Shown here: piece after piece, positions 37,163 through 46,398 of the stretch | Numbering within the stretch: position 1 is the stretch's first letter | How the letters are laid out: every line of letters starts with the position of its first letter | The notes under the pieces: generated by a model | What the model saw: the letters and a program-made list of their open reading frames with translations, nothing else | Told to the model about the DNA's origin: nothing | The model's database searches: none | Position numbers and translations under genes: made by a program | Assembly (NCBI GenBank): GCA_005405945.1 | Contig: BJHW01000001.1 | Span: 7,192,001 to 7,256,000, forward strand | Reading direction: 5' to 3' | Origin: Streptomyces violaceusniger | Lineage (GTDB): Bacteria > Actinomycetota > Actinomycetes > Streptomycetales > Streptomycetaceae | Length of the DNA: 64,000 nucleotides

Positions 37163-37246
37163 TTAGTAGTACGAGTAAGGCAGCGTGAGACGGTCCTTAC
37201 GAGTGAGCCGGGCGAAGAGCGCTCCGGTGAGGATCAGCTTGCGCAT
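37163..37246 (-). CDS. Putative P450-modified RiPP precursor peptide, C-terminal YSYY
   Basis: Peptide of 27 residues starting MRKLILTGALF, with a basic middle LTRKDRLTLP and ending PYSYY immediately before TAA. GGAGG lies eight bases before the ATG, a near-perfect ribosome-binding site. That strongly supports translation of this short form rather than the 61-residue extension that the frame allows. The basic leader plus aromatic C-terminus resembles precursors of P450-crosslinked peptides. Cittilin's core is, as I recall, YIYY at the end of a similarly short precursor. The expected product is a bicyclic YSYY tetrapeptide crosslinked through Tyr side chains. No protease, methyltransferase or exporter is adjacent, so leader removal and export must come from elsewhere. 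Confidence 0.72.
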   Translation of the reverse strand: MRKLILTGALFARLTRKDRLTLPYSYY

Positions 37247-37457
37247 GGCGAACACCTCCCTCTCGTTGGGGGCCGGACGCAGTGGGGTCACTGTGCCGAC
37301 ATGCGCTAGACAGTAAATATTCGTCGCACAACTATCAAGAGTTGACAATTTTCATCAGAAGGTAGTGGATCGCTTAATTCCTTTTACTCCGTGGGTTATG
37401 CACGTTTGCCAGTTATCGAAAGGCGTTTCATGGTGCGGATTCGCCTATGATCGCGAC
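37247..37457. promoter_or_regulatory. AT-rich divergent promoter region of the RiPP and GNAT genes
   Basis: This 211-base gap is markedly AT-richer than its surroundings and holds promoters for both directions. TTGACA at 37342-37347 is a good plus-strand -35 box. TATGAT (37446-37451) lies six bases before the GNAT GTG and could act as the -10 box of a leaderless transcript. Minus-strand elements include TTGTCAACTCTTGATAG. Confidence 0.5.
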
Positions 37458-38240
37458 GTGTCGCGGAACGACCTTCAGCGCATCATCGACTTCCGGATCT
37501 CCTTCGCCCGCCGGCAGGCCGGTGAGGTGCGGGAGGTGCCGGGCGGTTTCCTGGTGCTGCACCGGGAGTACGCACGCTCCCATGAGCACAATCAGCTCCA
37601 CATCACCGGGCCCGCCGACCCCGAGGGGCTGCCCGAGCTCGCCGATGAGGTCATGGCCTTCCTGCCGCACCGCCGGATCACGGTCCATGACGAGGCCCTG
37701 GGCCTGCTCTGTGTGCCGGCGCTGGAACGGGCCGGATACGCCCATGTCACCGAGGTGCTGATGGTCCACACCGGGCCGGCGCCGGAGGCCGGGGCGGCCG
37801 ATGTGGTGGAGCGGGAGCTGGGACCGGATCCGCACGGGCTGCTGCGGCGGGCGGTGACCGCGCAGCAGTGGCGGTGGATGCCGGACGCGGACGAGAAGAC
37901 CGTGCACGACCTCGTGGAGCGGCGCACCGCCCGGCGGGCCGGGGCCGAGGAGGTGCTCTTCCTCGCCGCCCACGACGACAGCGGCGAGATCGCCTCCTGG
38001 GCCGATCTCTATCTGGAGCCCGACGCCGGGATCGCGCAGATCGAGGAGGTGGCGACCGCCGAGCCGTATCTGCGCCGCGGCTTCGCCGACGCCGTCCTGG
38101 CCGACGCGCTGCGCCGCGCGGCCGCCGCCGGGTGCGCGCTGCGGTTCCTCGTCGCCGACCAGGACGACTGGCCGCTGCGCTGGTACGGCCGCCGCGGGTT
38201 CACCGCCGTCGGCCGCGCGCACGCCTTCTCGCGGTTCTGA
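37458..38240 (+). CDS. GNAT-family N-acetyltransferase
   Basis: Protein of 260 residues. The C-terminal half carries the GNAT core: strand beta-4 AQIEEVATAEPYLRRGFADA (the Q/RxxGxA acetyl-CoA loop appears as RRGFAD), then RFLVADQDDWPLRWYGRRGF. The N-terminal half is a degenerate second GNAT-like domain (LPHRRITVHDEALGLL). I chose the GTG at 37458, which begins homologous-looking sequence; TATGAT six bases upstream suggests a leaderless mRNA. It diverges from the RiPP unit. Its substrate is unknown, and modification of the peptide is only a possibility. Confidence 0.82.
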   Translation: MSRNDLQRIIDFRISFARRQAGEVREVPGGFLVLHREYARSHEHNQLHITGPADPEGLPELADEVMAFLPHRRITVHDEALGLLCVPALERAGYAHVTEVLMVHTGPAPEAGAADVVERELGPDPHGLLRRAVTAQQWRWMPDADEKTVHDLVERRTARRAGAEEVLFLAAHDDSGEIASWADLYLEPDAGIAQIEEVATAEPYLRRGFADAVLADALRRAAAAGCALRFLVADQDDWPLRWYGRRGFTAVGRAHAFSRF

Positions 38241-38298
38241 CGGCGGGCTCGCGGTACTGACGGCGGTCTCGCGGTTCTGATACCGGAAGGCCGGTCCG

Positions 38299-39437
<1,139 letters not shown>

Positions 39438-39463
39438 GCGTCAGCGCTCCTAAGCCCTGGTCC

Positions 39464-40534
39464 CTAGCCCAGCCGGGGCTTGATCTGCTCGGTGAAGAGG
39501 GTCTGTTTCCGCTCGGCGCTCAGATGGCAGGCGGCGCCGCGGCCGTCCGGCAGCGACGGCCGCTCGGTGGCGCAGCGGTCGCCCGCGACCTGGTCGGTGT
39601 AGCGGCACCGCGGGTGGAACGGGCAGCCCGGCGGCGGGCTGAGCAGGCTCGGCGGGGAGCCGGGGATGGGGCTCAGCGGCTCGTCCACGGCGGAGGTCAG
39701 CCGCGGCATGGAGCCCAGCAGCCCCCAGGTGTACGGGTGCTGGGGCGCCCGCAGCACCTCGCGGACCGTACCGCGCTCCACGGCCCGGCCCGCGTACATC
39801 ACCAGCAGGTCGTCGGCGGTGTTGGCCACCACGCCCAGGTCATGGGTGATGAGGATGATCGCGGAGCCGAACTCCTGCTGGAGGTCCTTCAGCAGATCGA
39901 GGATCTGGGCCTGGACGGTGACGTCGAGGGCGGTGGTCGGCTCGTCGGCGATCAGCAGATCGGGGTCGCAGACCAGCGACATCGCGATCATCGCGCGCTG
40001 CCGCATCCCGCCGGAGAACTGGTGCGGATAGTCGTCCACCCGCAGCCGCGGGTTGGGGATGCCGACCTTCTGAAGCATCTCGATCGCCCGGGAGCGGGCC
40101 TCGCTCTTGGAGGCGCCGGTGTGCTTGCGGTACGGCTCGGCGATCTGCCGGCCCACCGTGTAGTACGGCGACAGGGCGGTCAGCGGGTCCTGGAAGATCA
40201 TCGCCATGGTGTTGCCGCGCAGCCGCTCCAGGGTGCGCTCGGGCGCGCCGGTCAGCTCCTGTCCGTCCAGCAGGATCTCGCCGCTGACGGTGGTGGTGCG
40301 CGGATCGTGCAGGCCCAGCACGGTGAGGTTGGTGACGGACTTCCCGGAGCCGGACTCGCCCACGATGCCGAGCGTCCGGCCGCGTTCGAGGTCGAAGGAG
40401 AGGCCGTCCACGGCCTTGACGATCCCGTCCTCGGTGGAGAACCGGACGTACAGGTCGCGTACGGACAGGAAGGCGCCGTCGCCGGGGGCCGGTGGCGGCG
40501 TCGCGCCGTCGTCGGGCTTGGTGAGTGTGGTCAT
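39464..40534 (-). CDS. bldKD: Oligopeptide ABC transporter ATP-binding protein, OppD type, BldKD-like
   Basis: ATPase of 356 residues: Walker A GESGSGKS, Q-loop MIFQDPLTALSP, signature FSGGMRQR, Walker B LLIADEPTTALD, H-loop LITHDLGVVAN. The Cys region CPFHPRCRYTDQVAGDRC is of OppD type. It is clearly more distant from clusters 1 and 2 than those are from each other. It lies 26 bases upstream of the OppF-type gene and 19 bases after the permease gene. Confidence 0.88.
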   Translation of the reverse strand: MTTLTKPDDGATPPPAPGDGAFLSVRDLYVRFSTEDGIVKAVDGLSFDLERGRTLGIVGESGSGKSVTNLTVLGLHDPRTTTVSGEILLDGQELTGAPERTLERLRGNTMAMIFQDPLTALSPYYTVGRQIAEPYRKHTGASKSEARSRAIEMLQKVGIPNPRLRVDDYPHQFSGGMRQRAMIAMSLVCDPDLLIADEPTTALDVTVQAQILDLLKDLQQEFGSAIILITHDLGVVANTADDLLVMYAGRAVERGTVREVLRAPQHPYTWGLLGSMPRLTSAVDEPLSPIPGSPPSLLSPPPGCPFHPRCRYTDQVAGDRCATERPSLPDGRGAACHLSAERKQTLFTEQIKPRLG

Positions 40535-40553
40535 CTCGGCAGCTCCGGGTCTG

Positions 40554-41531
40554 TCAGGCGAGGCGCACGCGCGGGTCGATGAAGGCGTAGGCGGCGTCGA
40601 CCAGGATGTTGAACACCACGATGGCCGCGGAGCTGACCAGCATCACGCCCATCAGCATCGGCAGATCGGTGAGCTGGACGGACTCCACCGCCAGCCGCCC
40701 GATGCCGTGCAGGGTGAAGGTGTACTCGGTGACCATGGCCCCGCCGAGGAGCGATCCGAGGTCGATGCCGAAGATGGTGACGATGGGGGCGATGGCGCCG
40801 CGCCAGGCGTAGCGGAAGAAGACCGTACGGCTGGAGAGCCCCTTGGCCCGCGCCGTGCGGACGTGGTCCTCCTGCAACTGCTCGACCATCTGGGAGCGGG
40901 TCATCCGGCTGTAGTTGGCCATGAAGATCAGCGAGAGCACCACCCAGGGCAGCAGCATCCCGCTGAACCACTTCGCCGGATTCTCGGTGAAGGGGTAGTA
41001 GGCGGGCTGGTCCATGATCCCCAGCCCGCTGACGAACCAGGCCAGGGCGAGCACCCCGACGAAGTAGATCTGCATCGAGGCGCCGAGCAGCGACAGCGAG
41101 CTGAAGAACTTGTCGATCCAGGTGCCGCGCCGCCAGGCCGCGATCATGCCGATGCCGATCCCGCAGACCAGGAACACGGCGGCGCCGCCGACGGCGAGCG
41201 AGAGGGTGGTCGGGAAGCGGTCGACGATGGTGCTCCAGACCGGCTCCTGGCTGACGAAGGAGTAGCCGAAACAGGGCGCGTCGCAGTGCCCCACGGCGAA
41301 GTCCCGCCCGGCGACGATCCCCACCATGAACTTCCAGTACTGGACCGGCACCGGCTGGTCCAGGCCCAGATTCTTGTTGATCATGGCGAGCGAGGTGGGA
41401 TCGCAGTTCTTGCCGCAGGCGAGCCGGGCCGGTTCGGCGGGCAGGGCGAAGAAGAGGAAGAACGTGATCGCGCTGATCAGGATCAGGATCACGATCGCGC
41501 CGAGGGACCGGCGGGCGAGGAATCTCAACAT
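40554..41531 (-). CDS. bldKC: Oligopeptide ABC transporter permease, OppB type, BldKC-like
   Basis: Permease of 325 residues, opening MLRFLARRSLGAIVILILIS. It has an unusually long first periplasmic loop containing ACGKNCDP and GHCDAPCFGYSF (four cysteines, possibly two disulfides). The EAA loop is QEDHVRTARAKGLSSRTVFF, and it ends AYAFIDPRVRLA. Six helices are predicted. It follows the binding-protein gene after 91 bases. Confidence 0.88.
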   Translation of the reverse strand: MLRFLARRSLGAIVILILISAITFFLFFALPAEPARLACGKNCDPTSLAMINKNLGLDQPVPVQYWKFMVGIVAGRDFAVGHCDAPCFGYSFVSQEPVWSTIVDRFPTTLSLAVGGAAVFLVCGIGIGMIAAWRRGTWIDKFFSSLSLLGASMQIYFVGVLALAWFVSGLGIMDQPAYYPFTENPAKWFSGMLLPWVVLSLIFMANYSRMTRSQMVEQLQEDHVRTARAKGLSSRTVFFRYAWRGAIAPIVTIFGIDLGSLLGGAMVTEYTFTLHGIGRLAVESVQLTDLPMLMGVMLVSSAAIVVFNILVDAAYAFIDPRVRLA

Positions 41532-41622
41532 GACGTCGGTGATCTTCCGCTAGGGCGGGTCCCGGCCGCGTCCGCCGGGGGCGGACGCGGCCGGGCTCTG
41601 CGCTGCCTGGGTGCGGCCGCGG

Positions 41623-43424
41623 CTACTTGACGAAGACGGCCGTCGGGTCCACGGCGCCGTAGACCGAGTTGAACTTCACTCCGCCCAGCCCCGAGCCCCA
41701 GAGGGTGAACAGCCGGTTGTAGAAGGTCGGGACGGCGGGGACGTCATCGGTGAGGATCTTCTCGCTGAGCTTGATCCACTCCGAGGTGGCCCGGCTCAGA
41801 TCGCTCACCTTGGTCACCTTGCTGATCTCGTCGTTGACCGACGGGACGTTGAGGTGCGAGTAGTTCGCGGAGTCGTCGTAGACGTTCTCGCCGCCGTACA
41901 CCGGCGGGACCACGGTCGAGGCGGACGGCCAGTCGGCACCCCACGAGGACCGGTACAGGTCGTACTTGTTCTTGACCTTTCCGATCTGGGTGTAATACGT
42001 CGACTGGTCGATCTCCTTCTTCTGCACCTTGAACCCGGCCCGCTCCAGGGCCTGCTCGACGACCACCGAGGCGTCCTGGTGGGTGTCGCCGTTGCCGTAG
42101 GCGTAGACGAGCTCGTAGTTCTCCTTGCCCGCCTCCTTCAGCAGCTCCCTGGCCTTCTTGGCGTTGCCGCCGGGGTACTTCTTCTTCTGGAACGGGTCGA
42201 ACGAGGGGTCGTAGCCCTTGAGCGTGGGGCCGACCAGCCCGCCGCCGATCTCACCGGCCTTCGGACCGCCGAACTGCTGGAGGTACTGACCGCTGGGGAA
42301 GGCCCAGGCGATCGCCTCACGCACCTTCTTGTCCTTGACCCGATCGGTGTTGATCGAAACGACATCCACATAGGGCTGCGTTTTGGTCAGCGACCGGGAC
42401 ATCGCCTCCTTGTCCTTGAGGACCGTGGAGATCTGCGAGGGGTCGACCGCGTTGGTGAACGTCATCGCGTTCCGGTCGGCGCCCTTGTCCGCCTGGAGCC
42501 GACGGGTGGAGTCCACCCACTGGTGGCCGAAGGAGACGTCGAACTTGTCGACGTACTGATGGCGTATCGAGTCGGTCTTGGGGTCCCACTGGTCGTTCTT
42601 GACGAACTGGATGCCCTTGCCCGGCTTGAAGTTCTGGATCTTGTACGGACCGGAGGCCAGCGGGGCCTTGTCGTACTTCTCCTTGGTGTCCTTGCCCGGC
42701 GGCACCGCGCCGATGTTGGGCATGGCGACCGCGAACGGCACCTCGGCGCGCGGCTGGTCGAAGTGGAAGACGATGGTCTTGTCGTCCGGGGTGTCCAGCA
42801 CCGACTTGGGCAGGTGCTTGCCCTTGTAGGGGCCGTCCGGAAGCGCCTTGCGGTACTTCTGGCCCTCCCGGAGAGCCACTGCTGGAGATAGGTCGGGCCG
42901 GCGGCCTCGAACGGCGCGTAGAGCCGTTCCACGGCGTGCCGGACGTCCTTGGAGGTGATGGGCGAGCCGTCCTCGTACTTCAGCCCGTCCTTGAGGGTGT
43001 ACGTCCAGGTGCGGCCGCCGTCGGAGGACTTGCCGGTGTCGGTGGCGAGGTCGCCGACCAGCTTGGCCTTGCCCGTCTTGTCGTCGAACTGGTAGTTCGT
43101 CAGCGTCCGGTTGTAGAGCGTCTGCATGATCAGCTCGTCGCTGACGTAGATCTGCCCCGGGTCCAGGTGCTCGAAGGCGTCCCGCTGGAGCACCGTGACG
43201 GTGCCGCCCTTCTTGGCGCCCGGCAGGTCCTTGGCCGGCCCGGTGGAGTCGGCGGCGGTGCCCAGGGTGATGTCCTGGGACTCCATCTTGGGCTCGTTCG
43301 AATCCTTGGGGTTCGAGCCGCCGCCACCGCTGCTGCACCCCGCGAGCGCCAGGACCCCCGCGGCCAGGGCGACGGCGTAGGTACGGGCTCTGCGGCTTCT
43401 CTTCGACTGTTCTTCGATCTTCAC
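41623..43424 (-). CDS. bldKB: Oligopeptide ABC transporter substrate-binding lipoprotein, BldKB-like (frameshifted)
   Basis: Exported lipoprotein of about 600 residues. A basic n-region (KRSRRARTY) and hydrophobic stretch end in the lipobox LALAG-C at about residue 29, followed by a Ser/Gly linker. Family 5 motifs include KKGGTVTVLQRDAFEHLDPG, KYEDGSPITSKDVRHAVERL and VREAIAWAFP. The frame breaks after QQWLSG. Adding one base to the run at 42867-42869 gives WLSGEGQKYRKALPDG. The length and the position as second gene match what I recall of BldKB, the peptide-binding subunit needed for aerial hyphae formation in S. coelicolor. That assignment is inference. Confidence 0.85.
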
Positions 43425-43494
43425 GTTGCCACTGCACCTGCCTCATCGGACGGAAGACTTGCCGTTCACTGCCTTGGGCCACGCAGGCCCCCGG

Positions 43495-44502
43495 TCACCG
43501 CGTGGTCTTCGGGTCCATCGCGTCCCGGACCGAGTCCCCGAGCAGGTTGAAGGCGACCACGAAGACCACCATGGCGATGCCGGGGAAGAACATGTAGGTG
43601 ATGTCGCCCTCGTAGAAGTTCGCGCCCTTGGCGAACATCCGGCCCCAGTCGGGGGTCGGCTCCACCACGCCGACGCCGAGGAAGGACAGCGCCGCCTCCG
43701 TCGTCACGAAGTTCGGCAGCATCAGTGTGGACTGCACCAGGATCGGCGTGACGAGGTTGGGCAGCAGCTCCTTGCGGACGATGCGCCACGGCGAGGCGCC
43801 GGTCACCCTGGCCGCCTCGACGAACTCACGCTCCCTCAGGGAGAGCACCTGGCCGCGCAGCAGCCGGGCCAGCTGCATCCAGCCCAGCAGCCACAACACC
43901 ATCACCAGGGCCGTGACCCGGAAATAGGTGGGCGTCTCCTTCTGCGGGCTGACGAACAGCGCGGTGACCACCGGCATGAAGGCGACGAAGAACAGCTGCT
44001 GCGGAAAGGACAGCAGCAGATCGATGAGGCGGCCGAGGAAGTAGTCGGTGCGGCCGCCCATATAGCCCGCCACGACGCCGATCACGATGCCGGTGAGCGT
44101 GGACAGCACGGTCGCGGCCAGCCCGATCAGCAGTGAGGTGCGGATGCCGTAGACGAGCTGGGTCAGCACATCGCGGCCCAGCTTGGGCTCGACGCCGAAC
44201 CAGAACTCGCCGTCGATTCCGCCGTTGGGCTTCATCGGATAGCCGGTGAGGGGGTCCAGCAGCTCGGGCCGGTCCAGGCCGTAAGTGGTGTACGGATCCT
44301 TGCCGTACAGCCAGGCGATCACCGGCGCCAGTACGGCGACGGCGAAGAAGAAGGCCACCACGCACGCGGAGATCACACCGGTGCGGTCGCGTCTGAAGCG
44401 CCGCCACATCAGCTGGCGGGGCGCCAGACCGGCCGGCGCCTCGCCCTCCGGGCCGCCCGGTGCGGTCTTCTCGACCACGCCGGTCTGGGATGGACTCGTC
44501 AT
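43495..44502 (-). CDS. bldKA: Oligopeptide ABC transporter permease, OppC type, BldKA-like
   Basis: Permease of 335 residues with a polar N-terminus of about 45 residues, a first helix near VISACVVAFFFAVAVLAPVI, HWFGVEPKLGRDV-like sequence (FWFGVEPKLGRDVLTQLVYG), and the EAA loop EREFVEAARVTGASPWRIVR. It ends GDSVRDAMDPKTTR. It is the first gene of the minus-strand operon, 70 bases before the binding-protein gene. Having an OppC-type permease ahead of the lipoprotein distinguishes this cluster from clusters 1 and 2. Confidence 0.87.
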   Translation of the reverse strand: MTSPSQTGVVEKTAPGGPEGEAPAGLAPRQLMWRRFRRDRTGVISACVVAFFFAVAVLAPVIAWLYGKDPYTTYGLDRPELLDPLTGYPMKPNGGIDGEFWFGVEPKLGRDVLTQLVYGIRTSLLIGLAATVLSTLTGIVIGVVAGYMGGRTDYFLGRLIDLLLSFPQQLFFVAFMPVVTALFVSPQKETPTYFRVTALVMVLWLLGWMQLARLLRGQVLSLREREFVEAARVTGASPWRIVRKELLPNLVTPILVQSTLMLPNFVTTEAALSFLGVGVVEPTPDWGRMFAKGANFYEGDITYMFFPGIAMVVFVVAFNLLGDSVRDAMDPKTTR

Positions 44503-45023
44503 CGCGTAGCGTCCCCCCGCACTGGTGTCACACCGTCAACTCGCGTTGTCTATGCGCGTCATGTCGCCGCCCGCTCGCCAGGGTGGTGCATGCGTGTCGG
44601 GTTGAGCGGACTTTCGCAATCGGAGAACGGCCCAGTCAAGGGGCCGGGGAGGGTGGATGTGCCGCTCATTCGAGTCTTGAGCGAAGATTTGGCAGATCGA
44701 GGTCCGGGCGTGCTTGACAGAGATCCCTCTTGGGGGACAAAGCGTGGACTATGGACAGGAAACGCGTTAACACACAGGCAACTCTCCTGTCGCAACACCG
44801 ATATACGGACACGTCAAGCTGAACTGCGTACGGCCGTGCGGGTGCCGTGGACCGGCCGGGGCGCGCCTTGCCGCCCCGGCCGGTCGCACCCCTTCGGGGG
44901 TTCGGCCGGTCGGATCTCCCCGCGGTCTCCGGACGGTCGCGATCCGCATTTTTCTTCCACGATGCGTATTTTTCTTCGGCTCGCGACGGTTGCCCGGGGT
45001 GCGAGGCGGGGAGACCTACGGCT
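44503..45023. promoter_or_regulatory. Long divergent intergenic region
   Basis: This 521-base gap has no convincing gene. On the minus strand, TGTGTTAAC, GTTTC and TTTGTCC (44775-44735) resemble the region upstream of importer cluster 1. A perfect 14-bp hairpin (44850-44863 / 44872-44885, loop of eight) and two copies of GATNCGNATTTTTCTTC (44941 and 44961) lie nearer the plus-strand gene. They could form its leader or a terminator for read-through. Confidence 0.45.
44850..44885. terminator. 14-bp hairpin in the leader of the membrane-protein gene
   Basis: GACCGGCCGGGGCG (44850-44863) pairs perfectly with 44872-44885, with an eight-base loop. It lies about 140 bases before the start at 45024, so attenuation or a barrier to antisense transcription are both possible. 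Confidence 0.6.
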
Positions 45024-46267
45024 ATGGGGCAGGGACGGATACTCAACAGCGGAGCGCGCGTCTTCGGGGCGCTCGTCTGCGCGGTGCTCGGGCTGATCTC
45101 GCTGGGATGGATCATCCACGACCTGGACAAGGCCGATGAGGCGAACCATCTGTGGTGGACCTGGGCGGGGCTGCCGTTCCGGGCCACCGGAGGGATCTTC
45201 GGCTCCTCCCTGCTCGACCTCGTGCTGTTGCTGGTCTACGCGGTCGTCGGGATCACCGCCCTGCGCTCACCGGCCGCCGCGGGCGCGCTCGGCGCGGTCG
45301 CGGCGGCGACCGTCGCGGTGCGCCTGCCCAGCCTGTGGAACCTGAACTCCGACTGGCTCCAGGGCATCCCCGGTGATCTCAAGACCCGGGCGAATGCCAG
45401 CGCCTGGGCGCAGGTGGTGCTCGCGGGGCTGCTGCTGGCCGTCGTGGCCGCCGCACGCCGCCCCGCCGACCTCGCCGCCGCGCCCGGGCAGCCGGTCTCG
45501 CCCACCGACCGGCCGCCGGGCCGCCCCTCGCCCGGGGCGGCGGTCGTCGGCGCGCTGTTCCTGGGCGCCGTCGGGGCCGTCATCGCCGCCTGGCAGATCT
45601 ACTGGGCCCAGGAGCGCGGCTGGGAGATCTACAAGTACCTGCTCACCGGCAAGCACACGCTGCCCACCCTGCTCTCGGCGCCGGGTGCCTGGGTCGCGTG
45701 GGCGGCGGTGGCGCTGTGCCTGGCCGGAGCGGCCGCCGCGCTCGCGCGCGCCCCGCTGGCACGCCCGCTGGGGATGGTGGCGGCGGCCCTGGTCACGGCC
45801 ACGGGGATCAGCGAGGCGTCGCTCTACATCAAGCTCGACTACGTGGACCACCTCAGCGATCTGCCGACGGTGGGCGTGCTCAGCGTGCTCACCGGCTTCT
45901 TCGAGGCGATCGCGGGGCTGATCGCCCTGATCGTGCTGGCGCGGCCCGGCGTGGAGGAGGGCGCCGCGGGCACCGGGGGCCTCGGGGCGCCCCGGTGTAC
46001 GGCGGCGGCTATGGCGGCTACGACGGGGGCTACGACGCCCAAGGGCCCGGGGGCTACGACGCTCAGGGAGCCGGGGGCTATGGGGACGGCTCCGGGGCCG
46101 GGGGCTACGGCGGCGGTTATGGCAACAGCGGCTATGGCGGCAGCGGCTACGGCGGCGGCTACGCCCCGCCGCCGCCCGCCACTCCACCGCTGGTGCCCCC
46201 GCCACCCGGCACCCCGCCCACCGCGCCCCCGCCGCCGTCCGCACCTCCGCCGCCACCGGGCTGGTGA
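45024..46267 (+). CDS. Multi-pass membrane protein with Gly/Tyr-rich and Pro-rich tail (frameshifted)
   Basis: Protein of about 414 residues. Residues 1-315 hold about eight hydrophobic segments (VFGALVCAVLGLISLGWIIH, LDLVLLLVYAVVGITAL, AVVGALFLGAVGAVIAAW, among others). The tail is a Gly/Tyr/Asp-rich repeat (YGGGYGGYDGGYDAQGPGGY) followed by a Pro-rich segment. The frame breaks after GLGAP. Adding one C to the run at 45990-45993 gives GAPPVYGGGYGGYDGG and joins the tail to the membrane domain. No family name is recognised. Such tails are common in actinobacterial membrane proteins and are probably cytoplasmic and disordered. Confidence 0.75.
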
Positions 46268-46284
46268 AGTCCGGTCTGGTTCGG

Positions 46285-46345
46285 GTGCGCCCCGAAGGGG
46301 CGCGGGGCTGTGTCGATATGCGGCTCCGCCGCGCGGGCGACAGGC
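46285..46345. repeat. Short dispersed intergenic repeat copy
   Basis: CGCCCCGAAGGGGCGCGGGG hairpin followed by TCGATATGCGGCTCCGCCGC, the second word being shared with the other intergenic repeat copies. It lies between converging genes and may act as a terminator. Confidence 0.7.
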
Positions 46346-46398
46346 CACGACGGCGCCGCAGACAAAGGACGGCAGCTTGCGGCTCTCCCCGCGGAGCG

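Noticed and set aside
37163..37348. 61-residue version of the RiPP precursor starting at 37348
   Set aside because: The internal ATG at 37246 has a perfect GGAGG site eight bases upstream, while the longer start has none and would run through the AT-rich promoter.
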